This document shows positions 26,240 to 35,183 of a stretch of 64,000 bases of DNA, one piece after another. The position numbers were made by a program, and so were the translations under genes. This DNA is from Flavobacteriales bacterium (GTDB taxonomy: Bacteria; Bacteroidota; Bacteroidia; Flavobacteriales_D; Sanyastnellaceae). The notes beneath the pieces were generated by a model. The model saw only the letters and a program-made list of their open reading frames with translations, searched no databases and had not been told where the DNA came from. Where the stretch lies: contig JAGYJM010000002.1 in assembly GCA_018402085.1 (NCBI GenBank), forward strand, positions 2,681,501 through 2,745,500, in the 5' to 3' direction. How positions within the stretch are numbered: the stretch's first letter is position 1; every line of letters begins with the position of its first letter.

Positions 26240-26623
26240 CTAATAGCTTTCAATACGCAATTGCTTGACCTTCATTTTACCATCTTCTGCCTTCATGAAA
26301 AAGGTAACCCTGAAGGTTCCGTTGGATGTCTGAAGGTCACCTATACGGTAATGGTCATCCAGTTTGCTTTTACCCGTATGTTTCACTTCAAAGCCCTTTG
26401 GCACATTGCTTTTGAAAAAAGCCTGCAACTTTCGAACGACCTGGTCTTTCGGGTAAACATTCTCATCATCGAGAATGGTCAGATCTACTGATCGCACGAG
26501 GTGCACCCCGATGGTCTGTGCATCTCCTTTCCCCAGTGCTCCTGCGATGAGGTTCGCTTCTTTGTCTTGTGCAAACGCACTGATAAAGAACAAGGCCAGA
26601 CCAAATGTCAAGAAAGTCTTCAT
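26240..26623 (-). CDS. DUF4783 family secreted protein
   Basis: A 127-residue protein with a signal peptide (MKTFLTFGLALFFISAFAQD). The mature domain (LGKGDAQTIGVHLVRSVDLTI, then VVRKLQAFFKSNVPKGFEVKH, then DLQTSNGTFRVTFFMK) matches DUF4783, a small NTF2-like fold found beside nadC in Bacteroidota. The function is unknown. I chose the ATG at 26623 because it gives a clean signal peptide; the frame is open to 26653. It is first in the minus-strand unit and divergent from rlmH. Confidence 0.85.
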   Translation of the reverse strand: MKTFLTFGLALFFISAFAQDKEANLIAGALGKGDAQTIGVHLVRSVDLTILDDENVYPKDQVVRKLQAFFKSNVPKGFEVKHTGKSKLDDHYRIGDLQTSNGTFRVTFFMKAEDGKMKVKQLRIESY

Positions 26624-26647
26624 AGCTGATTCCAATTTAACTTTAAG

Positions 26648-26674
26648 CAGCAATAATCACGCCAAATATTGCTG
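26648..26674. other. Inverted repeat in the DUF4783-rlmH divergent region
   Basis: CAGCAATA at 26648-26655 pairs with TATTGCTG at 26667-26674 across an 11-base loop. It could be an operator or a stem-loop in a leader; nothing more can be said. Confidence 0.35.
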
Positions 26675-26760
26675 TTTGACCACCAAGGTACTATTTTCAT
26701 CACACCAGGGGCAACCCCATGTGGCAATAAAACGAAAGCCTGTATCATGCAGATCACCGA

Positions 26761-26785
26761 CGCATCCAATGCTTTTGCATTGAAA
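26761..26785 (-). repeat. Dispersed hairpin-GAT element 11 (intergenic)
   Basis: On the minus strand the arms are CAATGC and GCATTG, the loop is AAAA and the tail is GATGCG. It is intergenic, upstream of rlmH. It is the clearest proof that the stem sequence can change fully while loop and tail are kept. Confidence 0.75.
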
Positions 26786-26847
26786 GTTGAGAATCAAAAT
26801 TTGTGCCAGTTTTTTCAACGATCTTGCAAGCGAAGAGCAGGAGTGCC

Positions 26848-27327
26848 ATGAAGACCACCATTATTGCAGCAGGACCCACCAAAGACCTCTTATATATCGA
26901 AGGCGTACAGCAGTACCTTGGCCGGCTGAAGCATTATGCACCGGTTGATTTCATAGAAACGCCGGCTGCCCGAATGAAAGGAAGCAAACCGCAGCCTGAA
27001 CTGGTTTCACAAGCAGATTATGAGCAATTCAAAAAGCATCTGGATCAGGCAGACTTCATCGTTTTACTTGATGAGAAGGGGCGTGAATTCAGTTCTCTAG
27101 GCTTTGCTTCATGGCTACAGAAGCGTCAAAACAGTGGTCTTCGACACCTGGCATTGGTAATTGGCGGGCCGTATGGCTTTGCGCCTGAGCTGCGAGCAAG
27201 GGCGAACGCCTCGATATCTCTGTCGCAGATGACGCTTACCCATCAGATGGTCAGGTTACTGGCGGTAGAACAACTCTACCGGGCACATACCATTCTCAGA
27301 GGCGAATCTTACCACCACGATCAATGA
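26848..27327 (+). CDS. rlmH: 23S rRNA (pseudouridine-1915-N3)-methyltransferase
   Basis: Methylates pseudouridine 1915 of 23S rRNA in the assembled ribosome using SAM. The 159-residue SPOUT-class protein shows LLDEKGREFSS, the SAM-knot region LVIGGPYGF and the C-terminal family signature LTHQMVRLLAVEQLYRAHTI followed by GESYHH. The ATG at 26848 (MKTTIIAAGPTKD) is chosen over the longer open frame from 26803. Its stop overlaps the start of the next gene (ATGA at 27324-27327). Confidence 0.95.
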   Translation: MKTTIIAAGPTKDLLYIEGVQQYLGRLKHYAPVDFIETPAARMKGSKPQPELVSQADYEQFKKHLDQADFIVLLDEKGREFSSLGFASWLQKRQNSGLRHLALVIGGPYGFAPELRARANASISLSQMTLTHQMVRLLAVEQLYRAHTILRGESYHHDQ

Positions 27328-28712
27328 CCGTACCCACCTTTACATTCGGTCGCATTCCCGTGCAGCTGTGGGAGTACCCGGCAGTGTTCTTGGTGGTTAT
27401 TGCCGCCACAGCCTACGGTATTCACAAAGTGAGAAAGAATGGGCGGCACGATTCTAGCTGGCGGTTTTTTCTGCCTGCGATGTGGTTCAAAGTTGCAGGC
27501 GGACTGGTTTTTGCGCTGATCTACCTGCTTTACTACCGGGGCGGAGATACTACCAGTTATTACGAATGCGCATTGACCTTTGTGAACCTGTTCTTTGAAA
27601 GTCCGATCCGCTTTACAGAGGCAATGACGAGTGGAGGCCAGCCGGAAGTGCGATCGCTTTTCTCAAGCGACACGGGGGTGCCGATGGGCTATATGTTCTT
27701 CAATGACCACACGAGAACGGTCATCAAGCTGGTGGTTCCATTTGTGCTGCTTGCAGGCAAAAGCTACCTGATTGCAACGGTCTTCATTGCGCTTGCCACC
27801 TATGGTGGGCTGTGGCGGCTCTACCGGATGTTTGTGAGCTATTTTCCGCAATTCAGTCGCAACTTAGCGGTTGCCATTCTGTTTATGCCTTCCGTGATTT
27901 TCTGGGGTTCAGGTATTCTAAAAGACAGCTTTACCCTGGCCGCGACCTGCTACTTTATTGTGGCCACAAATGGATTGATCTCCGGAACGGGCAGTCGATT
28001 CTGGCACATTCTTTCTATTTTCATCAGTGGTGCGGTGATTGTTGCCGTGAAACCATACATCCTTATTATTCTGCTTCCGGGCACCTTCGTGTGGTACTTC
28101 TATGAACGTATCAAAAACATCCGAAACGTCTACTTTAGATACATCATGGTGCCCTTTATCTATCTCACGGTGTTCGGAATGAGTTTTGGAGTATTGACAG
28201 TGCTTGGTGACTCACTGGGTAGGTTTAGTCCGCAGCGTGCACTGCAAACTGCCGTGGTCATCCAGCATGACCTCAAGCAAGAGTATTATGACGGTGCCAG
28301 TTTTGATATCGGCCAATTGGAGGCGACTCCGTTAAGTTTGATTTCGAAGTTTCCTTTAGCCGTAAATGCCGGGCTTTTCAGGCCCTTCATTTGGGAAAGT
28401 GAGAATTTGGTGATGATGTTGAGCGGACTTGAAAACCTTTTTATTTTGGGGCTCACCCTATTGGTCTTGCTATCGCTCAAACCTTCTGTAATCAAACGCT
28501 TAATTAGCGACCACCCGCTCATTCTTTACAGCTTTGCTTTTGCGGTGCTTTTTGCTTTTATGATAGGTGTCACCACTTCAAACTTCGGCGCGTTGGTGCG
28601 GTTCAAGATCCCGTTGGTTCCTTTATACATGGGTGCAATCATGGTCATGTACAGTCACTTGCAGACGTTTAAGGTGCGCAGTGAAAGCCGTCGACTTCGA
28701 TTTTTTCGTTAA
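27324..28712 (+). CDS. Polytopic membrane protein of unknown function
   Basis: A 462-residue protein with around ten hydrophobic segments and no recognisable catalytic motif. Features seen: an N-terminal amphipathic part then YPAVFLVVIAATAYGIHKV, a motif RGGDTTSYYE, ILFMPSVIFWGSGILKDSF near residue 195, and a last helix FALLFAFMIGV-like segment. The FMPSVIFWGSGILKD stretch recalls membrane proteins of glycan loci in Bacteroidota, so a polymerase-like or glycosyltransferase-C-like role is possible but unproven. Translationally coupled to rlmH. Confidence 0.75.
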   Translation: MTVPTFTFGRIPVQLWEYPAVFLVVIAATAYGIHKVRKNGRHDSSWRFFLPAMWFKVAGGLVFALIYLLYYRGGDTTSYYECALTFVNLFFESPIRFTEAMTSGGQPEVRSLFSSDTGVPMGYMFFNDHTRTVIKLVVPFVLLAGKSYLIATVFIALATYGGLWRLYRMFVSYFPQFSRNLAVAILFMPSVIFWGSGILKDSFTLAATCYFIVATNGLISGTGSRFWHILSIFISGAVIVAVKPYILIILLPGTFVWYFYERIKNIRNVYFRYIMVPFIYLTVFGMSFGVLTVLGDSLGRFSPQRALQTAVVIQHDLKQEYYDGASFDIGQLEATPLSLISKFPLAVNAGLFRPFIWESENLVMMLSGLENLFILGLTLLVLLSLKPSVIKRLISDHPLILYSFAFAVLFAFMIGVTTSNFGALVRFKIPLVPLYMGAIMVMYSHLQTFKVRSESRRLRFFR

Positions 28713-28716
28713 CAAA

Positions 28717-28740
28717 AAGGCCCCGCTTCAGCGAGGCCTT
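28717..28740. terminator. Intrinsic terminator between the membrane protein and atpC
   Basis: The arms AAGGCCCCGC and GCGAGGCCTT pair with one mismatch around a TTCA loop. On the minus strand the hairpin is followed by TTTTTG, so it best ends the atpD-atpC transcript; it may also act on the plus strand. Confidence 0.75.
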
Positions 28741-28763
28741 GAGGTATATTCTACCTGACAGGG

Positions 28764-28997
28764 TTATTCTGCCAGAATAATCACTTTGTTCTTGAGCACT
28801 TCAACAGTACCACCTTTTACCTCGAAGGTCTTTTCTTCTTTCTCATTGCGCACTAACACCTTGCCCTTCCGCAGGGTCGTAATCATGGGTGCGTGATTGT
28901 TCAGAATACCGAGGCTGCCATCAGCACCGGGAAGTGAAACATAGGTCGCTTCACCTTCGAAAATACTTGCTTCCGGAGATAGAATTTCTACAATCAT
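28764..28997 (-). CDS. atpC: ATP synthase F1 epsilon subunit (short form)
   Basis: Central-stalk subunit of the F1 motor. The 77-residue product covers only the N-terminal beta-barrel (MIVEILSPEASIFEGEATYV, GSLGILNNHAPMITTL); the C-terminal helical hairpin that inhibits ATP hydrolysis in other bacteria is absent, as is common in Bacteroidota. It lies two bases downstream of atpD, and the pair stands apart from the rest of the ATP synthase operon, a usual arrangement in this phylum. Confidence 0.96.
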   Translation of the reverse strand: MIVEILSPEASIFEGEATYVSLPGADGSLGILNNHAPMITTLRKGKVLVRNEKEEKTFEVKGGTVEVLKNKVIILAE

Positions 28998-28999
28998 GC

Positions 29000-30628
<1,629 letters not shown>

Positions 30629-30638
30629 TCAAATCAGC

Positions 30639-30646
30639 TATCTTTG
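30639..30646 (+). promoter_or_regulatory. -7 box for ribF
   Basis: TATCTTTG fits TAnnTTTG and lies 21 bases before the TTG start at 30668. It supports that start over the ATG at 30581, which would lie upstream of the box. Confidence 0.55.
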
Positions 30647-30667
30647 AAAGCCAAGTCAAACGAGAAT

Positions 30668-31597
30668 TTGAAGGTCTATCATCACGTAAAAGATTTCGGC
30701 GGGGTAGTTCATCCGGTGATGACCACCGGAACCTTTGACGGCGTGCATACCGGTCACCGTTTCATCCTCGACCGACTGAAAGAGGTCGCGCGCAATAACG
30801 GAGGTGAAAGTGTACTTTTCACTTTTGATCCACATCCAAGAACCGTCTTGTTCCCAGACGATGACCGGCTGCGATTGCTCAATACACAAGCGGAAAAAAT
30901 AGAGCGGGTGCGAGCGGCCGGAATTGACCACCTGATCATACACCCATTTACAGAAGCCTTCGCCAAACTCACGCCATTCGACTATGTGCGTGACTTGCTG
31001 GTCAATGCAATGGATGTGAAAACCGTTGTCATAGGATACGATCATCGTTTTGGCAAAAACAGAGAGGGTGATTTTGACAGCCTGCTTGAATTTGGGGAGA
31101 TGTTCAACTTTGCAGTGGAGGAGATTCCGCCACAGATGATTGACGAGGTCAATGTGAGCAGCACTAAAATAAGACGCGCACTGCTTGAAGGAGATGTAGA
31201 AACCGCCAATAAATACCTCTCATACAACTATCCGTTGACGGGTCGCGTTATAACAGGTGACGGCATCGGAAGAGAACTGGAGTTTCCGACGGCCAACCTC
31301 GACATCATGAATCGCCTGAAGCTTATTCCGGCAGACGGTGTGTACGCTGTAGAAGCTATGGTGGGAGGCAAAGCCCTGCCGGCAATGATGAATATCGGAC
31401 ACCGGCCTACGCTAGGAGAACAAGGCAAGAAGCGTATTGAAGTTCACCTGATCAATGAGAAGGTTGATTTGTACGGCACACAACTCACAGTGAATTTAAT
31501 CGGGAGAATCCGAAGTGAAATCCGCTTTGACTCGCTCGAAATGCTGCGTGAACAGCTCCATCAGGATCGCCGAAAGGCACTCGAAATGTTGGTATGA
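30668..31597 (+). CDS. ribF: Bifunctional riboflavin kinase / FAD synthetase
   Basis: Phosphorylates riboflavin to FMN and adenylates FMN to FAD. The 309-residue product has the N-terminal adenylyltransferase domain (TTGTFDGVHTGHRFIL with the H-x-G-H-like motif, FDPHPRTVLFP, VSSTKIRRAL) and the C-terminal kinase domain (GDGIGRELEFPTANLD, GVYAVEAMV, EVHLINEKVDLYG). The TTG start at 30668 (MKVYHHVKDFGG) gives the usual length; an ATG at 30581 is possible but lies before the -7 box. Its stop overlaps the LRR gene start (ATGA). Confidence 0.95.
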   Translation: MKVYHHVKDFGGVVHPVMTTGTFDGVHTGHRFILDRLKEVARNNGGESVLFTFDPHPRTVLFPDDDRLRLLNTQAEKIERVRAAGIDHLIIHPFTEAFAKLTPFDYVRDLLVNAMDVKTVVIGYDHRFGKNREGDFDSLLEFGEMFNFAVEEIPPQMIDEVNVSSTKIRRALLEGDVETANKYLSYNYPLTGRVITGDGIGRELEFPTANLDIMNRLKLIPADGVYAVEAMVGGKALPAMMNIGHRPTLGEQGKKRIEVHLINEKVDLYGTQLTVNLIGRIRSEIRFDSLEMLREQLHQDRRKALEMLV

Positions 31598-32214
31598 GAC
31601 TATTGCTTTTAACGTGTGTATCCGGATTGATTCACCTGGGGCTTTCCGGGCAGGTTCAGGTGAATTATGAAGCCCTCGACACCTGTAAGGTTTTCACCTC
31701 CCTTGAGAAAGCCATCGAAGCAGACGAGCCTGTCTACCGCCTTGACCTTACAAGAAAGAGACTCCGAAAACTGCCGCCTGAATTATTCACGCTAACAAGC
31801 TTGCAAGAACTGATTCTCAACCGCAATAAACTGAAAACGGTACCTCCCGAAATTATTGAACTTAAAAACCTGCAACACCTTTCTGTTTCGCGCAACAAGC
31901 TTTCGGCTTTTCCAAAAGTCATTTGCAACCTCCGCTCTTTGCGCAAGCTGGATCTCAGCAGCAATGAAATCCAAAAGATACCCGATGAAATCCACCGTTT
32001 GCAGCAGCTCGAAGAACTCATTCTCTGGAGCAACCTGATTGGTTATTACCCAACAACCCTCATGCGACTTGACAGCCTCAGGCTTCTAGACTTACTGCAC
32101 AATGAAATGAATGACGCCGAACAAGAGCGCGTAAAGCAACTCCTTCAGCAAACAACCATCAAATTCTCGCCGCCCTGTGATTGTACGTTCCAGGATCCTG
32201 ACGAAGAAGAATAG
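31594..32214 (+). CDS. Leucine-rich repeat protein, probably secreted
   Basis: A 206-residue protein with a short hydrophobic N-terminus (MRLLLLTCVSGLIHLGLSG) that can serve as a signal peptide. About five leucine-rich repeats of the LxxLxLxxNxLxxLPxxI type follow (LTSLQELILNRNKLKTVPPEI, LKNLQHLSVSRNKLSAFPKV, LRSLRKLDLSSNEIQKIPDEI). The C-terminus is acidic. Likely a protein-binding scaffold; the partner is unknown. Coupled to ribF by a four-base overlap, with no clear functional link to it. Confidence 0.82.
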   Translation: MRLLLLTCVSGLIHLGLSGQVQVNYEALDTCKVFTSLEKAIEADEPVYRLDLTRKRLRKLPPELFTLTSLQELILNRNKLKTVPPEIIELKNLQHLSVSRNKLSAFPKVICNLRSLRKLDLSSNEIQKIPDEIHRLQQLEELILWSNLIGYYPTTLMRLDSLRLLDLLHNEMNDAEQERVKQLLQQTTIKFSPPCDCTFQDPDEEE

Positions 32215-32222
32215 CCCGCTAT

Positions 32223-32483
32223 ATGATTACTGTCGAACTCAGTTTCTATCCTCTTACAGAAGCGTATGAACAGCGCGTCATTGCCTTTATCCGTAACCTC
32301 CGAAAGGAAGAAGAGCTCGTCATCCGCACCGGAGGAATGAGTACGCTCATACACGGAGGTCATGACCTCGTGTTTGAGGCGCTTCGCCGTTGCACCAAAA
32401 CCTTTATGGAAGGCGATGAGACCGTTATCTTCGTGGCCAAATTTCTGAATAAAGACGCCTTTGAAGATCCGCATATCGACTGA
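32223..32483 (+). CDS. YkoF-like / MTH1187-type thiamine-binding family protein
   Basis: An 86-residue protein with the pattern VELSFYPLTEAYEQRVIAFI, then IRTGGMSTLIHGGHDLVFEAL. This resembles the small ferredoxin-like YkoF or MTH1187 (DUF77) domain in which a conserved M-x-T and a following glycine lie at the ligand pocket; some members bind thiamine. Recognition is by eye only. It overlaps the PnuC-like gene by 23 bases, so a role in vitamin or nucleoside uptake is likely. Confidence 0.65.
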   Translation: MITVELSFYPLTEAYEQRVIAFIRNLRKEEELVIRTGGMSTLIHGGHDLVFEALRRCTKTFMEGDETVIFVAKFLNKDAFEDPHID

Positions 32484-33024
32484 CAGGTTTCTAGAATTCT
32501 TTGCTGTTGTACTGAGTCTGCTGTACACCCTCCTCTACCTCAGAGGAGTGATCCCTTCGTGTTACTATGCGGCTTTTTTCGGGTCAGCCCTTTTCACATG
32601 GCTTTGCTGGAGGCGTAAAATCTACGCCGAAAGCTTCTTGCAGCTCTTTTATGTAGGCTTGGCGGTTTATGGCTACACCCACACTGATGACAACTGGGTT
32701 ATCAAAGAAACCACATTATCTGCTCACCTTCCTTACCTCCTCGCAGGAGGTGTGCTTACTGTTTTCACCGGTGCCGGATTACGCAGGTTCACCGATGCGA
32801 GAACCCCTTTTATTGATGCCTTCACCACCGTGTTCAGCCTGATTGCCACCTGGTTTATGATCAACTACATTGTCGAAAACTGGCTATACTGGATCGTCAT
32901 TGATGCCGTTTCAATCTTTCTGTACGCTTTTCGCAGGCTCTGGATGAGCGCAGTGCTTTTCTTTATTTATTTACTCATGGCTATTGACGGATACGTTGAT
33001 ACCATTCAGTGGTTCACCCCATGA
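32461..33024 (+). CDS. PnuC-family vitamin/nucleoside transporter
   Basis: A 187-residue membrane protein with about seven hydrophobic segments. The C-terminal stretch (FMINYIVENWLYWIVIDAVSIFLYAFR) carries the PnuC signature in which the tryptophans line the substrate site; TWLCWRR-like sequence occurs near residue 48. PnuC proteins take up nicotinamide riboside; the related PnuT takes up thiamine. The start is a TTG at 32461. The stop overlaps the NadR-like kinase start. The upstream YkoF-like gene favours thiamine, the downstream NadR-like gene favours nicotinamide riboside, so the substrate is unresolved. Confidence 0.82.
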   Translation: MKIRISTDRFLEFFAVVLSLLYTLLYLRGVIPSCYYAAFFGSALFTWLCWRRKIYAESFLQLFYVGLAVYGYTHTDDNWVIKETTLSAHLPYLLAGGVLTVFTGAGLRRFTDARTPFIDAFTTVFSLIATWFMINYIVENWLYWIVIDAVSIFLYAFRRLWMSAVLFFIYLLMAIDGYVDTIQWFTP

Positions 33025-33563
33025 AAATTGCCATCACTGGTCCGGAAAGTTCAGGCAAAACTGCACTCGCTATACAGCTGGCTGCGCATTATGGCACTGT
33101 TTACACACCAGAGTTTGCACGTTTCTGGCTGCAGGAACACGGGCCATCGTATGAGCTTAAGGATATGGACACGATGATTCTTGGGCAGCGTAGCTGGGAG
33201 AGCAGTTCGGCGTTTTTTTCTGTTTCGCCGCAAAGCGGCGGATGCGAACACGATCTGTTTTTCACTGATTCAGACCCAACCGTTTTTGAGGTCTGGATGA
33301 ACGTCAGATTCGGACGTATTTCACCGCGGATTGACGAGTGGCTTATCGAAAAACCGGCAGACCTCACCCTCCTGTGCCACCCTGACCTCGACTGGTCGTT
33401 TGACCCATTGCGTGAAAACCGATCAGATCGTCATGATCTTTTTCATCAGTACAAGGCCTCACTTGAGAAGAGGGGGGGCCTTTATACCGAGATTCAGGGA
33501 CACGGCAGGGAGCGCCTCATGTGTGCCATCGACGCTGTGGATGAGCACAGAAAAGGCCGCTGA
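33021..33563 (+). CDS. NadR-like ATPase/kinase (AAA_28 type)
   Basis: A 180-residue P-loop protein with Walker A GPESSGKTAL at the N-terminus and the family motifs YTPEFARFWL and FTDSDPTVFEVW, as in the ribosylnicotinamide kinase domain of NadR. It would phosphorylate and so trap the substrate carried by the PnuC-like transporter. I use the ATG at 33021, which overlaps the transporter stop. A hairpin element (33224-33248) lies in-frame and encodes VSPQSGGCE just before the DSD motif, where it looks like an insertion. The stop codon sits inside the downstream terminator hairpin. Confidence 0.8.
   Translation: MKIAITGPESSGKTALAIQLAAHYGTVYTPEFARFWLQEHGPSYELKDMDTMILGQRSWESSSAFFSVSPQSGGCEHDLFFTDSDPTVFEVWMNVRFGRISPRIDEWLIEKPADLTLLCHPDLDWSFDPLRENRSDRHDLFHQYKASLEKRGGLYTEIQGHGRERLMCAIDAVDEHRKGR
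33224..33248 (+). repeat. Dispersed hairpin-GAT element 12
   Basis: The arms are CGCCGC and GCGGCG, the loop is AAA and the tail is GATGCGAA. It lies in-frame inside the NadR-like gene, encoding SPQSGGCE, where an insertion relative to the family seems likely. Confidence 0.75.
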
Positions 33564-33573
33564 TGCGGCCTTT
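33552..33573. terminator. Bidirectional terminator between NadR-like gene and tonB
   Basis: A hairpin with arms AAAGGCCGC and GCGGCCTTT around TGAT, flanked by A and T runs. The stop codon of the NadR-like gene is in the loop region. It separates convergent genes. Confidence 0.75.
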
Positions 33574-33618
33574 AATTATTCTTTCAATGATTACTCACCG
33601 GTCTGGAGATCTACTCCA

Positions 33619-34326
33619 TTACCGGATAATAAATTTCACAGGGATTGTGTACTGAACACTCACCGATTTACCACGTTGCTTACCCGGTTCGAATTTCGGC
33701 AGGGTATTAATCACGCGCAAAGCCTCGCTGTCAAGGCGTTCATCAACGGGGCGCAGCACTTTAGAGTCAGTGACATTGCCATTTTTATCGACGACAAAGT
33801 AAACGTAAACGGTTCCTTGAATACCGGCATCTTTTGCGATGGGCGGGTACTTTGTATTCTTTGATACGTACTTGATAATCTCAAGTTGTGTGCACTGATT
33901 GCGTTCATCACCGCTGAGTTTTTTGCACGGACCAAATGCCGGCATGTCTTCAACGATCATAAAGATTTCTTCTTCTTCCGGTTCTTCTTCGTAAACGTCT
34001 TCGATGATTTCAATTTCTGTGTCTTCATCGAGCTCCAGGTCATCGATTTCGAGCTCTTCTTCGATCTCTTCTTCGTCGTCTACGATTTCAATAACGGTAG
34101 TTTGTTGCGGGGGTGGAGGGGGTGGAGGGGGTTGCACGATGTTCACCGGTATCTCTTCGTCTTCAAGAAGATCAGCCTCAAAGTCAATCGCCTGAATTTC
34201 CCTGACCTCGTAGGAGGTCCAGGCGGTTGCGCAGATAATAATGGAGAGCGTGGCAACAAAGCCGAGAGCGATCCATGTGAACCGGCGGCGTTCAATATCT
34301 GCTTCTTTTGTCTTTCTGGATTCCAT
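33619..34326 (-). CDS. TonB family energy transducer
   Basis: Links the proton-motive force of ExbBD to outer-membrane TonB-dependent transporters. The 235-residue protein has one N-terminal membrane segment (FTWIALGFVATLSIIICATAW), a proline run (eight Pro in QPPPPPPPPQQ) near residue 68, then a strongly acidic stretch of about 50 residues (EEEIEEELEIDDLELDEDTE and further), and a C-terminal TonB domain (YPPIAKDAGIQGTVYVYFVV, LPKFEPGKQRGKSVSVQYTI). The acidic linker replaces the usual Pro-Lys/Pro-Glu rod. Downstream of vanZ on the same strand. Confidence 0.9.
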   Translation of the reverse strand: MESRKTKEADIERRRFTWIALGFVATLSIIICATAWTSYEVREIQAIDFEADLLEDEEIPVNIVQPPPPPPPPQQTTVIEIVDDEEEIEEELEIDDLELDEDTEIEIIEDVYEEEPEEEEIFMIVEDMPAFGPCKKLSGDERNQCTQLEIIKYVSKNTKYPPIAKDAGIQGTVYVYFVVDKNGNVTDSKVLRPVDERLDSEALRVINTLPKFEPGKQRGKSVSVQYTIPVKFIIR

Positions 34327-34378
34327 AAATGATTCCTTTCGGGGGCACTAAGATAACAATTCGACTAAAGTGTTCATT

Positions 34379-34756
34379 TCAGCTACGGCCATAAATCAGT
34401 CTGAAAATCACAATCCCTAAGAAGCATCCCGCCGCATTTGCGGCGAAATCCAACACATCCGAGGTGCGATCAGGACTTACTGTTCCCTGAACCAGTTCAA
34501 GCACCCCTCCATAGGGTAACGCGATCAACATCGTAAAACGTGTGCTGCGTTGACGCACATTACTGAAGGCCGTTTGCCGCTTCAGCCCGGTTTTGAGGAA
34601 CAATGTGAAGAAGGCGAAGAAAGACAGATGCCCGAATTTATCAAACGCCAGTGCATCCCATAGCGATACGTCGGGCATATCTTTACCGGGAATGAAGTAC
34701 AGAAAAGCGATGATAAGTGCCCAGATAAAGCTCCAAATCATGTGCCTCAGGAACAT
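34379..34756 (-). CDS. VanZ family membrane protein
   Basis: A 125-residue protein with four hydrophobic segments. FDKFGHLSFFAFFTLFL, a polar Glu in the third helix (GVLELVQGTVSPDRTSDVLD) and the following AANAAGCFLG match the VanZ-like family. The function of the chromosomal group is unknown, though VanZ itself gives low teicoplanin resistance. It follows gcvH by two bases. A hairpin element (34424-34448) overlaps the last helix. Confidence 0.88.
   Translation of the reverse strand: MFLRHMIWSFIWALIIAFLYFIPGKDMPDVSLWDALAFDKFGHLSFFAFFTLFLKTGLKRQTAFSNVRQRSTRFTMLIALPYGGVLELVQGTVSPDRTSDVLDFAANAAGCFLGIVIFRLIYGRS
34424..34448 (-). repeat. Dispersed hairpin-GAT element 13
   Basis: On the minus strand the arms are CGCCGC and GCGGCG, the loop is AAAT and the tail is GGATGC with one extra G. 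It is sense in vanZ and encodes FAANAAGC in a place where no insertion is evident. Confidence 0.5.
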
Positions 34757-34758
34757 CC

Positions 34759-35136
34759 TCAGGCAATCAGGTCTTTGTACGCTTCATCGGTCAGGAGTGA
34801 ATCAAGCACTGAAGCATCTTCCAGCTTCACTTTGATCATCCATCCTTTGCCATAGGGATCTTCATTGACCAGTTGCGGGTCATCTTCAAGCGCCTCATTG
34901 ACTTCCACGACCTCACCTCTCAGTGGCATAAAAAGGTCTGATACTGTTTTGACCGCCTCAACGGTTCCGAAGACTTCTTCAGCGTCAAGGTTGTCACCTT
35001 CAGTCTCGATTTCAACGAAAACGATATCACCAAGTTCGCCCTGAGCGTAGTCAGTAATACCGATGACGGCTACATCACCCTCTAAACGTACCCATTCGTG
35101 ATCTTTGGTGTAGCGCAGTTCCTTTGGAATATTCAT
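34759..35136 (-). CDS. gcvH: Glycine cleavage system H protein
   Basis: Lipoyl-carrying shuttle protein of the glycine cleavage complex. The 125-residue product shows [12 protein letters not shown], then [13 protein letters not shown], and [20 protein letters not shown] with the lipoylated Lys at about residue 63. It has a -7 box (35154-35161) downstream of sprA, so it can be transcribed separately from that gene. The order ruvA-sprA-gcvH-vanZ is common in Flavobacteriales. Confidence 0.97.
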   Translation of the reverse strand: MNIPKELRYTKDHEWVRLEGDVAVIGITDYAQGELGDIVFVEIETEGDNLDAEEVFGTVEAVKTVSDLFMPLRGEVVEVNEALEDDPQLVNEDPYGKGWMIKVKLEDASVLDSLLTDEAYKDLIA

Positions 35137-35153
35137 TGCACATGTATTTGCGT

Positions 35154-35161
35154 CAAAAATA
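35154..35161 (-). promoter_or_regulatory. -7 box for gcvH-vanZ
   Basis: The minus strand reads TATTTTTG, fitting TAnnTTTG, 17 bases before the gcvH ATG and downstream of the sprA stop at 35184. Confidence 0.5.
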
Positions 35162-35183
35162 GCTTTTTTCCTCAGGCTGAAAG

